Shown: positions 24,947 through 34,008 of the stretch, piece after piece
How the letters are laid out: every line of letters starts with the position of its first letter
Position numbering within the stretch: position 1 is the first letter of the stretch
From: Staphylococcus debuckii
Lineage (GTDB): Bacteria > Bacillota > Bacilli > Staphylococcales > Staphylococcaceae
Direction of reading: 5' to 3'
Length of the DNA stretch: 64,000 nt
NCBI RefSeq assembly: GCF_003718735.1
Contig: NZ_CP033460.1
Span: forward strand, 744,001-808,000
Position numbers and translations under genes: made by a program
Notes under the pieces: model-generated
Databases searched by the model: none
Told to the model about the DNA's origin: nothing
What the model saw: the letters and a program-made list of their open reading frames with translations, nothing else

Positions 24947-27196
24947 ATGGTTGAAACAATGAAAGAGAAAACGACGCCATGGGCAAGCTTTAAACGAGGT
25001 AAGTGGGCTTCAGAAGTAGATGTGAGAAACTTTATTCAATTGAACTATACGTTGTATAACGGAGATTCATCATTCTTGGAATCACCTACACGGGCTACAA
25101 GTGATTTATGGAATCAAGTGATGGAATTAACACGTGAAGAACGTGAACGCGGCGGCATGTGGGATATGGATACTAAAGTCGCTTCGACGATTTTGTCGCA
25201 TAATGCAGGCTATTTGAATGAGGAGTTAGAACAAATCGTGGGCGTTCAAACTGATAAACCATTCAAACGTTCCATGCAGCCATTCGGCGGTATTCGTATG
25301 GCGAAAGCGGCTTGTGAAGCATATGGCTATCATTTAGATGAAGAAACAGAGCGTATTTTTACGGATTTACGTAAAACACATAACCAAGGTGTCTTCGATG
25401 CCTACTCAAAAGAAATGTTGGCTTGTCGTAAAGCGGGTATTATTACTGGGTTGCCTGATGCATATGGTCGCGGTCGTATTATCGGAGATTATCGTCGTGT
25501 TGCTTTGTATGGTATTGACTTTTTAATGGAAGAAAAATTGAAAGACTTTAATAATATGTCTACTGAAATGGATGAAAGCACAATTCGATTACGCGAAGAG
25601 TTATCCGAACAATATCGCGCTTTGAAAGAATTGAAAGTATTAGGAGAACGTTATGGATTCGATCTCAGCCGACCTGCAGAGAACTTTAAAGAAGCGGTAC
25701 AATGGCTATACTTGTCATATCTTGCTGCAATTAAAGAACAAAATGGCGCTGCAATGAGTTTAGGACGTACGTCTACCTTCTTAGATATTTATGCAGAACG
25801 TGATTTACAAGCGGGTGTATTAACTGAACGTGAAGTACAAGAAATTGTCGATCACTTTATTATGAAATTGCGCTTGGTGAAATTTGCACGTACTCCGGAT
25901 TATAATGAACTATTCTCAGGCGATCCGACATGGGTAACTGAATCAATCGGCGGTGTAGGGTTAGATGGACGCGCTATGGTCACTAAAAACTCCTTCCGCT
26001 TCTTACACACTTTAGATAACTTAGGACCTGCTCCAGAACCGAACTTGACAGTACTCTGGTCGCAACGCTTACCTGAAAAATTTAAAGCATATTGTGCGGA
26101 AATGAGTATTAAATCCAGCTCTATCCAATATGAAAACGATGACTTGATGCGCGAAAGCTATGGTGACGATTATGGTATTGCCTGCTGTGTATCTGCAATG
26201 CGCATCGGCAAACAAATGCAATTCTTTGGTGCACGTGCTAACTTAGCGAAAACATTGCTATATGCGATTAATGGCGGAAAAGATGAAAAATCTGGCATGC
26301 AAGTCGGCCCAGAATTTGTACCGATTGATTCTGAAATACTCGATTATGATGAAGTGTATGCGAAATTCGATCAAATAATGGAATGGTTGGCTGGAGTTTA
26401 TATCAACTCATTAAATATCATTCACTATATGCACGATAAATATAGTTATGAACGCATCGAAATGGCCTTGCATGATACAGATGTTCATCGCACGATGGCA
26501 ACTGGTATTGCAGGACTCTCTGTAGCAGCCGACTCATTATCCGCTATTAAATACGGACAAGTCAAAACGATCCGTAACGAAGACGGCTTAGTTGTGGACT
26601 TTGAAACAACTGGAGATTTCCCTAAATACGGAAACAATGATGCACGCGTAGATGACATTGCGATTGAATTAGTGAAATCATTTATGAAAAAATTGCGCAA
26701 ACATAAAACATATCGTGATTCCGAACACACTATGAGTGTGTTAACGATTACGTCTAATGTAGTATATGGTAAAAAAACAGGCAACACACCAGATGGACGC
26801 AAAGCTGGCGAACCATTTGCACCAGGTGCGAATCCTATGCACGGCCGTGATGAACATGGTGCATTAGCATCGTTGTCATCAGTTGCTAAAATTCCATATG
26901 AATACTGTAAAGATGGTATATCTAATACATTTAGTATTGTGCCGAAGTCTCTTGGCAAAACAGACGTTGAACAAAATCACAACTTAGTTTCTGTCTTAGA
27001 TGGTTATGCAATGCAGCATGGTCACCATTTGAATATCAACGTCTTCAATCGTGAAACATTAATCGATGCTATGGAGCATCCGGAAGAATATCCGCAACTC
27101 ACAATTCGCGTATCCGGCTATGCGGTTAACTTTATTAAGTTGACACGCGAGCAACAACTCGATGTTATATCAAGAACATTCCACGAAAGAATGTAG
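24947..27196 (+). CDS. pflB: Formate acetyltransferase (pyruvate formate-lyase)
   Basis: The 749-residue enzyme is full length. It has the catalytic Cys pair in [12 protein letters not shown] near residue 420 and the glycyl-radical motif RVSGYAVNF near residue 724. It converts pyruvate and CoA to acetyl-CoA and formate without oxygen. The start ATG follows a GGAGGG site. pflA, which installs the glycyl radical, lies 458 bp downstream in the same direction, an unusually long gap filled by repeats. Rex-like and cre operators are upstream. Confidence 0.97.
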   Translation: MVETMKEKTTPWASFKRGKWASEVDVRNFIQLNYTLYNGDSSFLESPTRATSDLWNQVMELTREERERGGMWDMDTKVASTILSHNAGYLNEELEQIVGVQTDKPFKRSMQPFGGIRMAKAACEAYGYHLDEETERIFTDLRKTHNQGVFDAYSKEMLACRKAGIITGLPDAYGRGRIIGDYRRVALYGIDFLMEEKLKDFNNMSTEMDESTIRLREELSEQYRALKELKVLGERYGFDLSRPAENFKEAVQWLYLSYLAAIKEQNGAAMSLGRTSTFLDIYAERDLQAGVLTEREVQEIVDHFIMKLRLVKFARTPDYNELFSGDPTWVTESIGGVGLDGRAMVTKNSFRFLHTLDNLGPAPEPNLTVLWSQRLPEKFKAYCAEMSIKSSSIQYENDDLMRESYGDDYGIACCVSAMRIGKQMQFFGARANLAKTLLYAINGGKDEKSGMQVGPEFVPIDSEILDYDEVYAKFDQIMEWLAGVYINSLNIIHYMHDKYSYERIEMALHDTDVHRTMATGIAGLSVAADSLSAIKYGQVKTIRNEDGLVVDFETTGDFPKYGNNDARVDDIAIELVKSFMKKLRKHKTYRDSEHTMSVLTITSNVVYGKKTGNTPDGRKAGEPFAPGANPMHGRDEHGALASLSSVAKIPYEYCKDGISNTFSIVPKSLGKTDVEQNHNLVSVLDGYAMQHGHHLNINVFNRETLIDAMEHPEEYPQLTIRVSGYAVNFIKLTREQQLDVISRTFHERM

Positions 27197-27273
27197 TGGA
27201 GTAGTGTGAAGCAGGTGTGTGGAAAGGGTGAAGCGGCCGTGGACGAGAATCTAGACATAAGATTTTGAGAAGG

Positions 27274-27388
27274 GAGAGGGACAGAAATAATTTTGGATAA
27301 AATTATTTCGTCTTCCCGCCCCGGCAAGGCTAACTAGAATAGAAAAAGCTTGGAACAAGCGCATTTTCTATTCAGATAGCTACTGTCA
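27274..27388 (+). repeat. Interspersed element E2 inside the pflB-pflA spacer
   Basis: The stretch has GGGACAGAAATAATTTT and its inverted partner AAAATTATTTCGT, then CCCGCCCCGGCAAGGCTAACTA, a stem AGAAAAAGCTTG / CAAGCGCATTTTCT, and TTCAGATAGCTACTGTCAG. Its parts recur in E1 (12.5 kb), E3 (24.65 kb) and E4 (34.67 kb). It is flanked on both sides by sequence of the 42-bp repeat array, so it appears to have entered the array. Confidence 0.65.
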
Positions 27389-27565
27389 GTCTAGAAAAGG
27401 ATGTAATCTAGACACAAGTTTTTAAGAAGTGTCTAGAAAAGGATATAATCTAGACACAAGATTTTAAGAAGTGTCTAGAAAAGGGCATAATCTGGACACA
27501 AGATTTCGAGAAGTGTCTAGAAAAGAGTGTAATCTAGACACAAGTTTTTGAGAAGTGTCTAGAAA
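27389..27565. repeat. Tandem array B: 42-bp units with GTCTAGA...TCTAGAC
   Basis: GTCTAGAAAA starts at 27389, 27431, 27473, 27515 and 27557: four full 42-bp units and a partial fifth. Each unit has GTCTAGA and, 11 bases later, TCTAGAC (TCTGGAC in one), a 7-bp inverted repeat, then CACAAG(A/T)TTTT(T/A/C)(A/G)AGAAGT. A degenerate unit (AATCTAGACATAAGATTTTG) lies at 27248-27270, on the other side of element E2. The sequence is unrelated to A1/A2 but has the same period and design. Confidence 0.92.
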
Positions 27566-27654
27566 ATTCCGCAACTCGCAATCCGCTTTCCCATACACGC
27601 CCGACGCCCACACAACCGCAACACACCACCCAAAATACTAAGGAGGTCTATACA

Positions 27655-28410
27655 ATGGAAGGACGAATTCACTCTGTAGAAAGCTTGGGCACGGTCGACG
27701 GGCCAGGCCTACGATATATCATATTTACACAAGGCTGCTTATTGCGTTGCCTCTATTGCCATAACCCTGACACTTGGAATTTGACCGATGCGCCACGCAA
27801 AGTGAGTGCAGAGGAACTCGTCGCAGAAATACTTCCGTATCGTCCTTATTTCAGCACTTCAGGCGGTGGTGTCACAGTGAGCGGAGGAGAACCGCTTCTG
27901 CAAATGCCTTTCTTAGAACTCCTTTTCCAGCAGTTGAAAGCAGAAGGCATTCACACTTGTATCGATACATCAGCCGGTTGCGTCAACGAAACACCAACCT
28001 TTCTCGCGCACCTAGACAACTTGCTCGAATATACAGATCTTATACTGCTCGATCTTAAACACATCGACAACGACAAACACTTGGCACTGACCGGCAAACC
28101 TAACCAGCATATCTTGAAATTTGCACAACATTTGTCCGAACGCAAACAACCCGTGTGGATCCGTCACGTCCTCGTTCCAGGGTATACCGATGACGAAGAC
28201 GATCTCATCCAGCTTGGCAAATTTATCGCTACACTAGACAACGTCGAACGCTTCGAAATCTTGCCATACCATCAACTCGGCGTGCACAAATACGAAGCAC
28301 TCGGGCAAACCTATCCCTTGGAAGGCGTGCAAGAGCCGAGCGAAGCAGCAGTCGCACGTGCTTACGAACTCGTCAACTTCCAAGGCGCAACACCACTTTC
28401 CATTCACTAA
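27655..28410 (+). CDS. pflA: Pyruvate formate-lyase activating enzyme
   Basis: The 251-residue radical SAM enzyme has the [14 protein letters not shown] motif (C-x3-C-x2-C) at residues ~29-42 and the glycine-rich [14 protein letters not shown] near residue 78. It uses S-adenosylmethionine to place the glycyl radical on PflB. The start ATG follows AAGGAGGTCTATACA. The third codon positions are richer in C than in many neighbours. The long repeat-filled spacer from pflB may uncouple its expression from the lyase. Confidence 0.95.
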   Translation: MEGRIHSVESLGTVDGPGLRYIIFTQGCLLRCLYCHNPDTWNLTDAPRKVSAEELVAEILPYRPYFSTSGGGVTVSGGEPLLQMPFLELLFQQLKAEGIHTCIDTSAGCVNETPTFLAHLDNLLEYTDLILLDLKHIDNDKHLALTGKPNQHILKFAQHLSERKQPVWIRHVLVPGYTDDEDDLIQLGKFIATLDNVERFEILPYHQLGVHKYEALGQTYPLEGVQEPSEAAVARAYELVNFQGATPLSIH

Positions 28411-28426
28411 TATCATCCATCCCGGA

Positions 28427-28456
28427 GCAGGCACTTGAACCCACTCAAGTGTCTGC
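28427..28456 (+). terminator. Hairpin after pflA
   Basis: GCAGGCACTTGA (28427-28438) pairs with TCAAGTGTCTGC (28445-28456). The following ATTTGTTA is a weak T-run. Confidence 0.6.
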
Positions 28457-28499
28457 ATTTGTTATGCTAGAACCAAAGACAAGAGAGGCTGGTGGGACC

Positions 28500-29096
28500 A
28501 TGGAAGACTCAGTATTCCAACACATTGCACATCGCTACGATAATGACCCTCAAATTCACCTGACGGGAAAAATTGCGGGAGAGATGGAAGCACGCATGAG
28601 TACCCCGCACCGTTTGCTAGACTACGGCTGCGGAACAGGATTAGTAGGTTTGCGCTTTGCGGACGAAGCGGACCACATCATCTTTGCAGATGCAGAGAAT
28701 GAAATGCTGAAAATAGTACAACGGAAAATTAAGGACTTAGATTTAAAGCATGCAGAAACATTGCATCTTAACGTAGTCGAGGATAAGCTGCCTGATATAC
28801 AAGTCGACACCATTATCATGTCCTTGGTAATGTTGCATGTTTCAGATACCCAAACGTTGTTAAAACAATTGTTCAAATTGTTTGAGCCAGGCGGTCAAAT
28901 TCTAATAGCAGATTTTAATTACAACGAGAACGTCAGTCATCCGCTTATTCATTCAGGCTTTACACAAGAAGAAGTCAAAGCACAATTGGAAAAGGCAGGG
29001 TTCACGGACCCGACGATCCATACTTTTTACCAAGGCGAAAAAATCTTTATGAATCAAGATGCATCACTATTTTTAGCAAAGGCAAACAAATCATAA
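28500..29096 (+). CDS. Class I SAM-dependent methyltransferase
   Basis: The 199-residue protein has motif I LLDYGCGTGLVGL near residue 37, motif II IIFADAENEML near 58 and the motif IV-like DTIIMSLVMLHV near 103. It resembles small-molecule methyltransferases of the UbiE type, but the substrate cannot be named. The ATG at 28500 has GGTGGG upstream; the upstream in-frame ATG at 28449 lies within the pflA terminator and is rejected. Confidence 0.82.
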   Translation: MEDSVFQHIAHRYDNDPQIHLTGKIAGEMEARMSTPHRLLDYGCGTGLVGLRFADEADHIIFADAENEMLKIVQRKIKDLDLKHAETLHLNVVEDKLPDIQVDTIIMSLVMLHVSDTQTLLKQLFKLFEPGGQILIADFNYNENVSHPLIHSGFTQEEVKAQLEKAGFTDPTIHTFYQGEKIFMNQDASLFLAKANKS

Positions 29097-29218
29097 CCAA
29101 CAATATTTGACATTTATGTGAAATCTTCATTAAACTATTTGTGTTGTTAAAATGGATTTAAAATTATATTTGATTCATAGATGCATTTGAGCAATTGAAA
29201 ATTTAAGGAGGGTTTTAA

Positions 29219-29461
29219 ATGTTCGATAAAATTTTAACATCCCTAAAAGTTGGGGAACTTACAGTGGATACACGTTTGGAAAAAGCTGAATTCAAAGCTG
29301 ATGAAACAATCTCTGGGAAAGTTGTTTTAAAAGGTGGAGACAATGATCAGCAAGTCGCAAGAATCAGATTGACATTGCTTGAACCAAAAGAAGGTTCTGA
29401 TGAAAATAAAGATTTCGGCGAATCTGATAAAGTCTTGCAAATGGGTTCTGTTGCAAAGTAA
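29219..29461 (+). pseudogene. Spo0M-like gene cut off by IS431
   Basis: The N-terminal 75 codons read MFDKILTSLKVGELTVDTRLEKAEFK..., the start of the Spo0M/arrestin-like family (usual length about 250). At 29444 the IS431 terminal repeat begins and adds five codons (GSVAK) and a stop. The strong AGGAGG site and promoter region are intact. The downstream part of the gene is not found on the other side of the IS, so it has been lost by deletion or replacement. An arrestin-fold fragment this short is unlikely to work. Confidence 0.85.
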
Positions 29462-30233
29462 AAAAATATAGCTAACCACTAATTTATCATGTCAGTGTTC
29501 GCTTAACTTGCTAGCATGATGCTAATTTCGTGGCATGGCGAAAATCCGTAGATCTGAAGAGACCTGCGGTTCTTTTTATATAGAGCGTAAATACATTCAA
29601 TACCTTTTAAAGTATTCTTTGCCGTATTGATACTTTGATATCTTGTCTTTCTTACTTTAATATGACGGTGATCTTGCTCAATGAGATTATTCAGATATTT
29701 CGATGTACAATGACAGTCAGGTTTAAGTTTAAAAGCTTTAATGACTTTAGCCATTGCGACCTTCGTTGAAGGTGCCTGATCTGTAATTACCTTTTGAGGT
29801 TTACCAAATTGTTTAATGAGACGTTTGATAAACGCATATGCTGAATGATTATCTCGTTGCTTACGCAACCAAATATCTAATGTATGTCCCTCTGCATCAA
29901 TGGCACGATATAAATAACTCCATTTTCCTTTTATTTTGATGTACGTCTCATCAATACGCCATTTGTAATAAGCTTTTTTATGCTTTTTCTTCCAAATTTG
30001 ATATAAAATTGGGGCATATTCTTGAACCCAACGGTAGACCGTTGAATGATGAACGTTTACACCACGTTCCCTTAATATTTCAGATATATCACGATAACTC
30101 AATGCATATCTTAGATAGTAGCCAACGGCTACAGTGATAACATCCTTGTTAAATTGTTTATATCTGAAATAGTTCATACAGAAGACTCCTTTTTGTTAAA
30201 ATTATACTATAAATTCAACTTTGCAACAGAACC
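29444..30233 (-). mobile_element. IS431/IS257 (IS6 family), 790 bp
   Basis: The ends are GGTTCTGTTGCAAAGT at 29444-29459 and its complement ACTTTGCAACAGAACC at 30218-30233, the known IS431 terminal repeats. One transposase gene fills it. The flanking eight bases differ (TGCAAATG on the left, CACGGTAA on the right), so there is no target duplication. This fits a single IS left after recombination between two copies, or the edge of a larger replaced segment. Confidence 0.95.
29503..30177 (-). CDS. IS6-family transposase (IS431/IS257)
   Basis: The 224-residue DDE transposase is full length. It has an N-terminal helix-turn-helix (YRDISEILRERGVNVHHSTVYRWV), the first Asp in WRIDETYIKIKG near residue 73, the second in VITDQAPST near residue 134, and the Glu in LIEQDHRHIKVRK near residue 168. 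It starts behind an AAAAGGAG site. The reading frame is intact, so the element may still be mobile. It moves by replicative cointegration, which explains how it can bracket foreign segments. Confidence 0.96.
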   Translation of the reverse strand: MNYFRYKQFNKDVITVAVGYYLRYALSYRDISEILRERGVNVHHSTVYRWVQEYAPILYQIWKKKHKKAYYKWRIDETYIKIKGKWSYLYRAIDAEGHTLDIWLRKQRDNHSAYAFIKRLIKQFGKPQKVITDQAPSTKVAMAKVIKAFKLKPDCHCTSKYLNNLIEQDHRHIKVRKTRYQSINTAKNTLKGIECIYALYKKNRRSLQIYGFSPCHEISIMLAS

Positions 30234-30290
30234 CACGGTAATACCTGCTGTACCGCCACCTACAATAACAATTTGATAATATTTACTCAT
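30234..30290 (-). pseudogene. sqr: sqr (sulfide:quinone oxidoreductase) remnant cut by IS431
   Basis: Only the first 19 codons remain: MSKYYQIVIVGGGTAGITV, the FAD-binding start of a flavoprotein disulfide reductase. In the known cst operon of Staphylococcus aureus the gene after cstB is sqr, which oxidises sulfide to persulfide. The IS end follows directly and the frame stops eight codons later. The gene is broken; the rest is not in this window. The ribosome site GGGTGTGGAAAA is in place. Confidence 0.85.
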
Positions 30291-30307
30291 TTTTCCACAC
30301 CCTTAAA

Positions 30308-31642
30308 TTATTTTAATGATTCTGGAAAATCTTTATATCCTTCTCTAATATTCACGACATTTTCAAATCCTTTATTTTCTAAGATACCCACTGCGATTGA
30401 ACTTCTAACTCCTGACTGACAATGTACGTATATTTTATCTTCTTTATTAAATGGAATATTTTCATTTAATAATTTACCATGTGGAATATTGACTGCTTGA
30501 TCTAAGTGTCCATTATTCCATTCTTCATCATTACGTACGTCGAGTACATTTGCTTCTTCACCAGTCATATCAGCGCTGTGGATGGATTGTGTTAGAACTT
30601 CTGATTTTGGTAAACGATAGCCTGCTACATTGTCAAAACCAATTAATTGTAAAGTATGCGTTGCTTGCTCAACTGTAGATTTATCTCCAATTAAATCTAC
30701 ATCTTTTTCAAAATCTAAATACCAACCGATCTGGTTAATAAAGTTTTTGTTATAAGGAATATTGATTGTTCCTTGTGTATGGCCACCGTGAAAGGCTTCT
30801 TTGCTACGAAGATCAAATGCTATTCTTTCATTATCTAAACTAGGATAAACGTTGTATGGTTGATACAAGTTCATACCAAACTGATTGATTTGTTTCATCT
30901 GTGCAAAGTGATGGGGTGGCGCTGGTTGATTTGATGTTAATGTTTCAATGAATTTGGTTTCATCAGTTTCATTAAATGCCCAGTTATTTATTTTTTCATA
31001 ACCTAATGTAGACATTGGTACGGCGCCTAATGCTTTGCCACAAGGACTTCCAGCACCGTGACCTGGCCAAATTTGAATATAATCTGGTAAATCTTTAACA
31101 CTTTCTAGAGATTGATACATTTGTTTCGCACTAACTTCTGTAGAACCTTCTATTTGAACTGATTTTTCTAGTAAATCAGGTCTACCGATATCACCAACAA
31201 AAATAAAGTCACCACTAAATATACCCATTGGAACGCTTGATCCGCCACCTTCATCAGTGAGTAAGAAACTGATACTCTCAGGGGTATGACCAGGTGTATG
31301 CAATACTTCTAATTTAATGTTACCTACATGAATAATATCTTGATGGTTAACAAAATGTGTTTGTTCTGGCATATTACGATAACTTAATTCATCGTCACCT
31401 TCTCCAGATACATATACGTTTGCATTCAATTGTTCTGCCACATCTCTAATGCCTGAAGCAAAATCAGCGTGGATATGAGTTTCTGCAGCTTGTGTAATTG
31501 TAAAACCTTCACTATCTGCAACTTCCATATATTTTGTTAAGTCACGTACAGGGTCAATTATTATTGCCTCTCCTGTGCGTTGACAGCCAACTAAATAAGA
31601 TGCTTGAGATAAATTATTATCGTAAAATTGTTTGAAAAACAT
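30308..31642 (-). CDS. cstB: Persulfide dioxygenase-rhodanese CstB
   Basis: The 444-residue protein starts with a metallo-beta-lactamase dioxygenase domain (THIHADFASG near residue 56, HTPGHTPES near 115, SGDFIFVGDIGRPDL near 145, WPGHGAG near 197). A pseudo-rhodanese domain follows (~260-340) and then an active rhodanese with CQSGVRSS near residue 408. CstB oxidises persulfides to thiosulfate. It lies 30 bp after cstA. With sqr gone, sulfide must enter through other persulfide sources, so the operon may still detoxify persulfides. Confidence 0.93.
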   Translation of the reverse strand: MFFKQFYDNNLSQASYLVGCQRTGEAIIIDPVRDLTKYMEVADSEGFTITQAAETHIHADFASGIRDVAEQLNANVYVSGEGDDELSYRNMPEQTHFVNHQDIIHVGNIKLEVLHTPGHTPESISFLLTDEGGGSSVPMGIFSGDFIFVGDIGRPDLLEKSVQIEGSTEVSAKQMYQSLESVKDLPDYIQIWPGHGAGSPCGKALGAVPMSTLGYEKINNWAFNETDETKFIETLTSNQPAPPHHFAQMKQINQFGMNLYQPYNVYPSLDNERIAFDLRSKEAFHGGHTQGTINIPYNKNFINQIGWYLDFEKDVDLIGDKSTVEQATHTLQLIGFDNVAGYRLPKSEVLTQSIHSADMTGEEANVLDVRNDEEWNNGHLDQAVNIPHGKLLNENIPFNKEDKIYVHCQSGVRSSIAVGILENKGFENVVNIREGYKDFPESLK

Positions 31643-31672
31643 ATAAAAAACTCCTTATTTTAATAGATTTAA

Positions 31673-32740
31673 TTAAATAAATAAATTATGACTCGCGTTT
31701 TCAGTATCGCCTATATAAGTACCTACACCGCCGTACTCAACTTCGTCTCTTAATTCTTCTTTTGTAATGCCCATGACCTCCATGCTCATGGTGCATGCGA
31801 TTAATTTAATATCTTGAGCTATCGCTTGATTAATGAGTGATGGTAATGAATCAACGTTTTTCTTTTTCATTACGTAACGCATCATGATATTACCTAAACC
31901 GAACATATTCATTTTAGAGAGTGGCATTTTCAAAGGTGTTTTTGGCAACATAAAATCAAACATTTTTGCGATACCTTTCTTTTTAACGTTAACTGTTTGC
32001 GCTTTTTTCAATGCGTTAAGTCCCCAGAAAGTAAAGAAGATGGTTACATCTCTTCCTGCAGCTTTAGCACCATTCGCAATAATCATTGCTGCCACTGCTT
32101 TATCTAATTCTCCACTAAATAGTACAATTGTAGTGCCTTTAGACGTGTGACTCACTTCTAAATTTTTGGGTTGTCCTTTTTGAATAATTGCTTTAATTTC
32201 ATTGTCGCCCTCCTCAAGTCTTACTAATACGTGTCCCGTTTGTTTCGCCCAACTTTTAATATCACTTGCGAATCCTGGATCTGTGACTGTAACCTCAATT
32301 TGGTCACCTTCTTGAATATTTTTTATTTCTTTACTGATATTTACAATAGGGCCTGGACATTGAAGACCACTATAGTTAAATTTTTTACGCTCTACTTTAA
32401 TTTCTACATTTGTCCTTTCTTCTTTTGTATCATCGCTGACGTTTTTTTCTTCATATGCTTTATAGCCGCCCTCTAAATTTACAACGTCATAACCTTGTTC
32501 AGCTAAATATTTACTAGCTTTAGCACTTCTGTTACCACTTTTACAGTGTATATAATAGGTTTTATTTTTGTCTTTATTGAATGACTCAATCTCATCTACA
32601 GGATGCAGTATAGCACCATTGATATGCCCTAATTCATATTCTTCTTGTGTTCTTACATCAATCAATTGACCTTGAGAAGTTAATTTTTCTAACTCTGATT
32701 TACTTAAATCATTAATGTGTTTTTCATTATATTGTTTCAT
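31673..32740 (-). CDS. cstA: Multidomain sulfurtransferase CstA
   Basis: The 355-residue protein has three domains: an N-terminal rhodanese with HCKSGNRSAKA near residue 65, a TusA-like domain with LQCPGPIVNISKEI near residue 126, and a C-terminal DsrE-like part with IACTMSMEVMGI near residue 312. It passes sulfane sulfur among protein cysteines. The start ATG follows ACAGGAGGTTATT. It is the first gene of the minus-strand cst operon and has an operator and promoter directly upstream. Confidence 0.93.
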   Translation of the reverse strand: MKQYNEKHINDLSKSELEKLTSQGQLIDVRTQEEYELGHINGAILHPVDEIESFNKDKNKTYYIHCKSGNRSAKASKYLAEQGYDVVNLEGGYKAYEEKNVSDDTKEERTNVEIKVERKKFNYSGLQCPGPIVNISKEIKNIQEGDQIEVTVTDPGFASDIKSWAKQTGHVLVRLEEGDNEIKAIIQKGQPKNLEVSHTSKGTTIVLFSGELDKAVAAMIIANGAKAAGRDVTIFFTFWGLNALKKAQTVNVKKKGIAKMFDFMLPKTPLKMPLSKMNMFGLGNIMMRYVMKKKNVDSLPSLINQAIAQDIKLIACTMSMEVMGITKEELRDEVEYGGVGTYIGDTENASHNLFI

Positions 32741-32756
32741 AATAACCTCCTGTTAA

Positions 32757-32844
32757 ATACCTATGGGGGTATGTTAAAAGATATAACTCTTTTTGTCAAA
32801 TACCCCCTCGGGTATTTGACAAACTTTTTTTATTTTATTACTAT
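32757..32844. promoter_or_regulatory. Divergent cst promoters with CstR operators
   Basis: Operator 1 is a perfect palindrome: GTCAAATACCC (32795-32805), CCTC, GGGTATTTGAC (32810-32820). It covers both -35 boxes. Minus strand: TTGACA (32794-32799), 17 bp, TAACAT (32771-32776), for cstAB. Plus strand: TTGACA (32816-32821), 17 bp, TACTAT (32839-32844), for cstR-tauE. Operator 2, ATACC-N6-GGTAT, lies at 32757-32772 next to the cstA start. These resemble the CsoR-family ATACC/GGTAT sites. Confidence 0.85.
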
Positions 32845-32877
32845 GACTATATTCAATTAAAAGTGGAGGAAATTACT

Positions 32878-33138
32878 ATGAATTATGATAAAAACATGAT
32901 CAATCGTATTAATAGAGTACAAGGACAACTCAATGGAGTTATTAAAATGATGGAAGAAGAAAAGCATTGTAAAGATGTGATTACGCAACTTAGTGCTTCA
33001 AAAAGTTCATTACAAAGATTAATGGGGATTATTATTAGCGAAAATTTAATCGAATGCGTCAATTCAGCTAACGATAACAATGAAGATTCACAAGAAATAA
33101 TTAATGAAGCTGTTAACTTATTGGTGAAAAGTAAGTAA
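32878..33138 (+). CDS. cstR: Persulfide-sensing repressor CstR
   Basis: The 86-residue CsoR/FrmR-type all-helical repressor has NRINRVQGQLNGVIKMMEE near the start and two cysteines at positions 31 and 60, exactly those that form di- or trisulfide links in CstR when persulfide is present. It represses the divergent cstAB and its own operon. The ATG at 32878 follows GTGGAGGAAATTACT. Its stop overlaps the start of the TauE gene. Confidence 0.94.
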   Translation: MNYDKNMINRINRVQGQLNGVIKMMEEEKHCKDVITQLSASKSSLQRLMGIIISENLIECVNSANDNNEDSQEIINEAVNLLVKSK

Positions 33139-33893
33139 TGGACATTATAACTGTTATTATCATGTTGCTCATTGGAGTATTCGGGGGGTTTATATCTGGG
33201 CTAGTAGGTATAGGCGGGGCTATCATTATTTATCCAGCTATTTTATTGTTGCCACCACTATTTGGGGAACCTTCATATAGCGCATATATAGCATCAGGAC
33301 TTACTTCTAGTCAAGTCTTTTTTAGTACCTTAAGTGGCTCTTTGAAAGCAATGAAAAAATCAGAATTCTCACCCCAATTGGTTTTTTATATGGGGGGCGG
33401 TATGATTATAGGTAGCATGTTAGGTGCGTTGCTAGCAAATTTATTTGATGCTACATTCGTAAATACGGTGTATATTATCATTGCTTTACTTGCATTAATA
33501 TTAATGTTTATTAACGTGAAATCTAGTACAGACCAGTCTTCCTTTAATAAGCCTTTATTAGTTATTGTAGGTCTTTTCGTTGGTATCATTTCCGGTATAG
33601 TTGGAGCAGGCGGCTCCTTTATTATTATTCCTATATTATTAGTTTTATTCAAATTACCAATGAATACAGTTGTTGCTAATAGTATAATAATTGCTTTTAT
33701 ATCTTCAATTGGCGCCTTTATCATTAAACTTATACAAGGTTACATTCCTCTAGAAGACGCGTTATTTTTAATAATAGGAAGTATTATTTTCGCTCCGTTA
33801 GGTTTAAAATTAGGTAAAAAAGTTCCTAGTTTTGTACAAAAGTGGATTATCAGTATTTTAATTATTATTGCAATTATTCAAATTGCTTTATAA
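33138..33893 (+). CDS. TauE/SafE sulfite/sulfur-anion exporter
   Basis: The 251-residue protein has about eight membrane segments in two similar halves, each with a glycine-rich loop (GFISGLVGIGGA near residue 16, GIISGIVGAGGSF near 150), the TauE/SafE signature. In the cst locus it is thought to move sulfite or another sulfur anion across the membrane. It starts at ATG 33138, overlapping cstR by one base. A strong terminator follows. Confidence 0.9.
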   Translation: MDIITVIIMLLIGVFGGFISGLVGIGGAIIIYPAILLLPPLFGEPSYSAYIASGLTSSQVFFSTLSGSLKAMKKSEFSPQLVFYMGGGMIIGSMLGALLANLFDATFVNTVYIIIALLALILMFINVKSSTDQSSFNKPLLVIVGLFVGIISGIVGAGGSFIIIPILLVLFKLPMNTVVANSIIIAFISSIGAFIIKLIQGYIPLEDALFLIIGSIIFAPLGLKLGKKVPSFVQKWIISILIIIAIIQIAL

Positions 33894-33895
33894 AT

Positions 33896-33936
33896 AAAAA
33901 AGAGAAGTACAAATATTAGTTGTACTTCTCTTTTTT
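33896..33936 (+). terminator. Terminator of cstR-tauE
   Basis: AGAGAAGTACAA pairs with TTGTACTTCTCT around ATATTAG, with A-run before and TTTTTT after. Confidence 0.93.
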
Positions 33937-34008
33937 ATTTATAAAGTTAAAACATTCTTATATAGCAAGTAAATTAACACCTCTTAATATTAAGTTAAGA
34001 GGTTTTGT

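Noticed and set aside
27389..27565. CRISPR array
   Set aside because: The whole 42-bp unit is repeated with little variation; there are no spacers and no cas genes.
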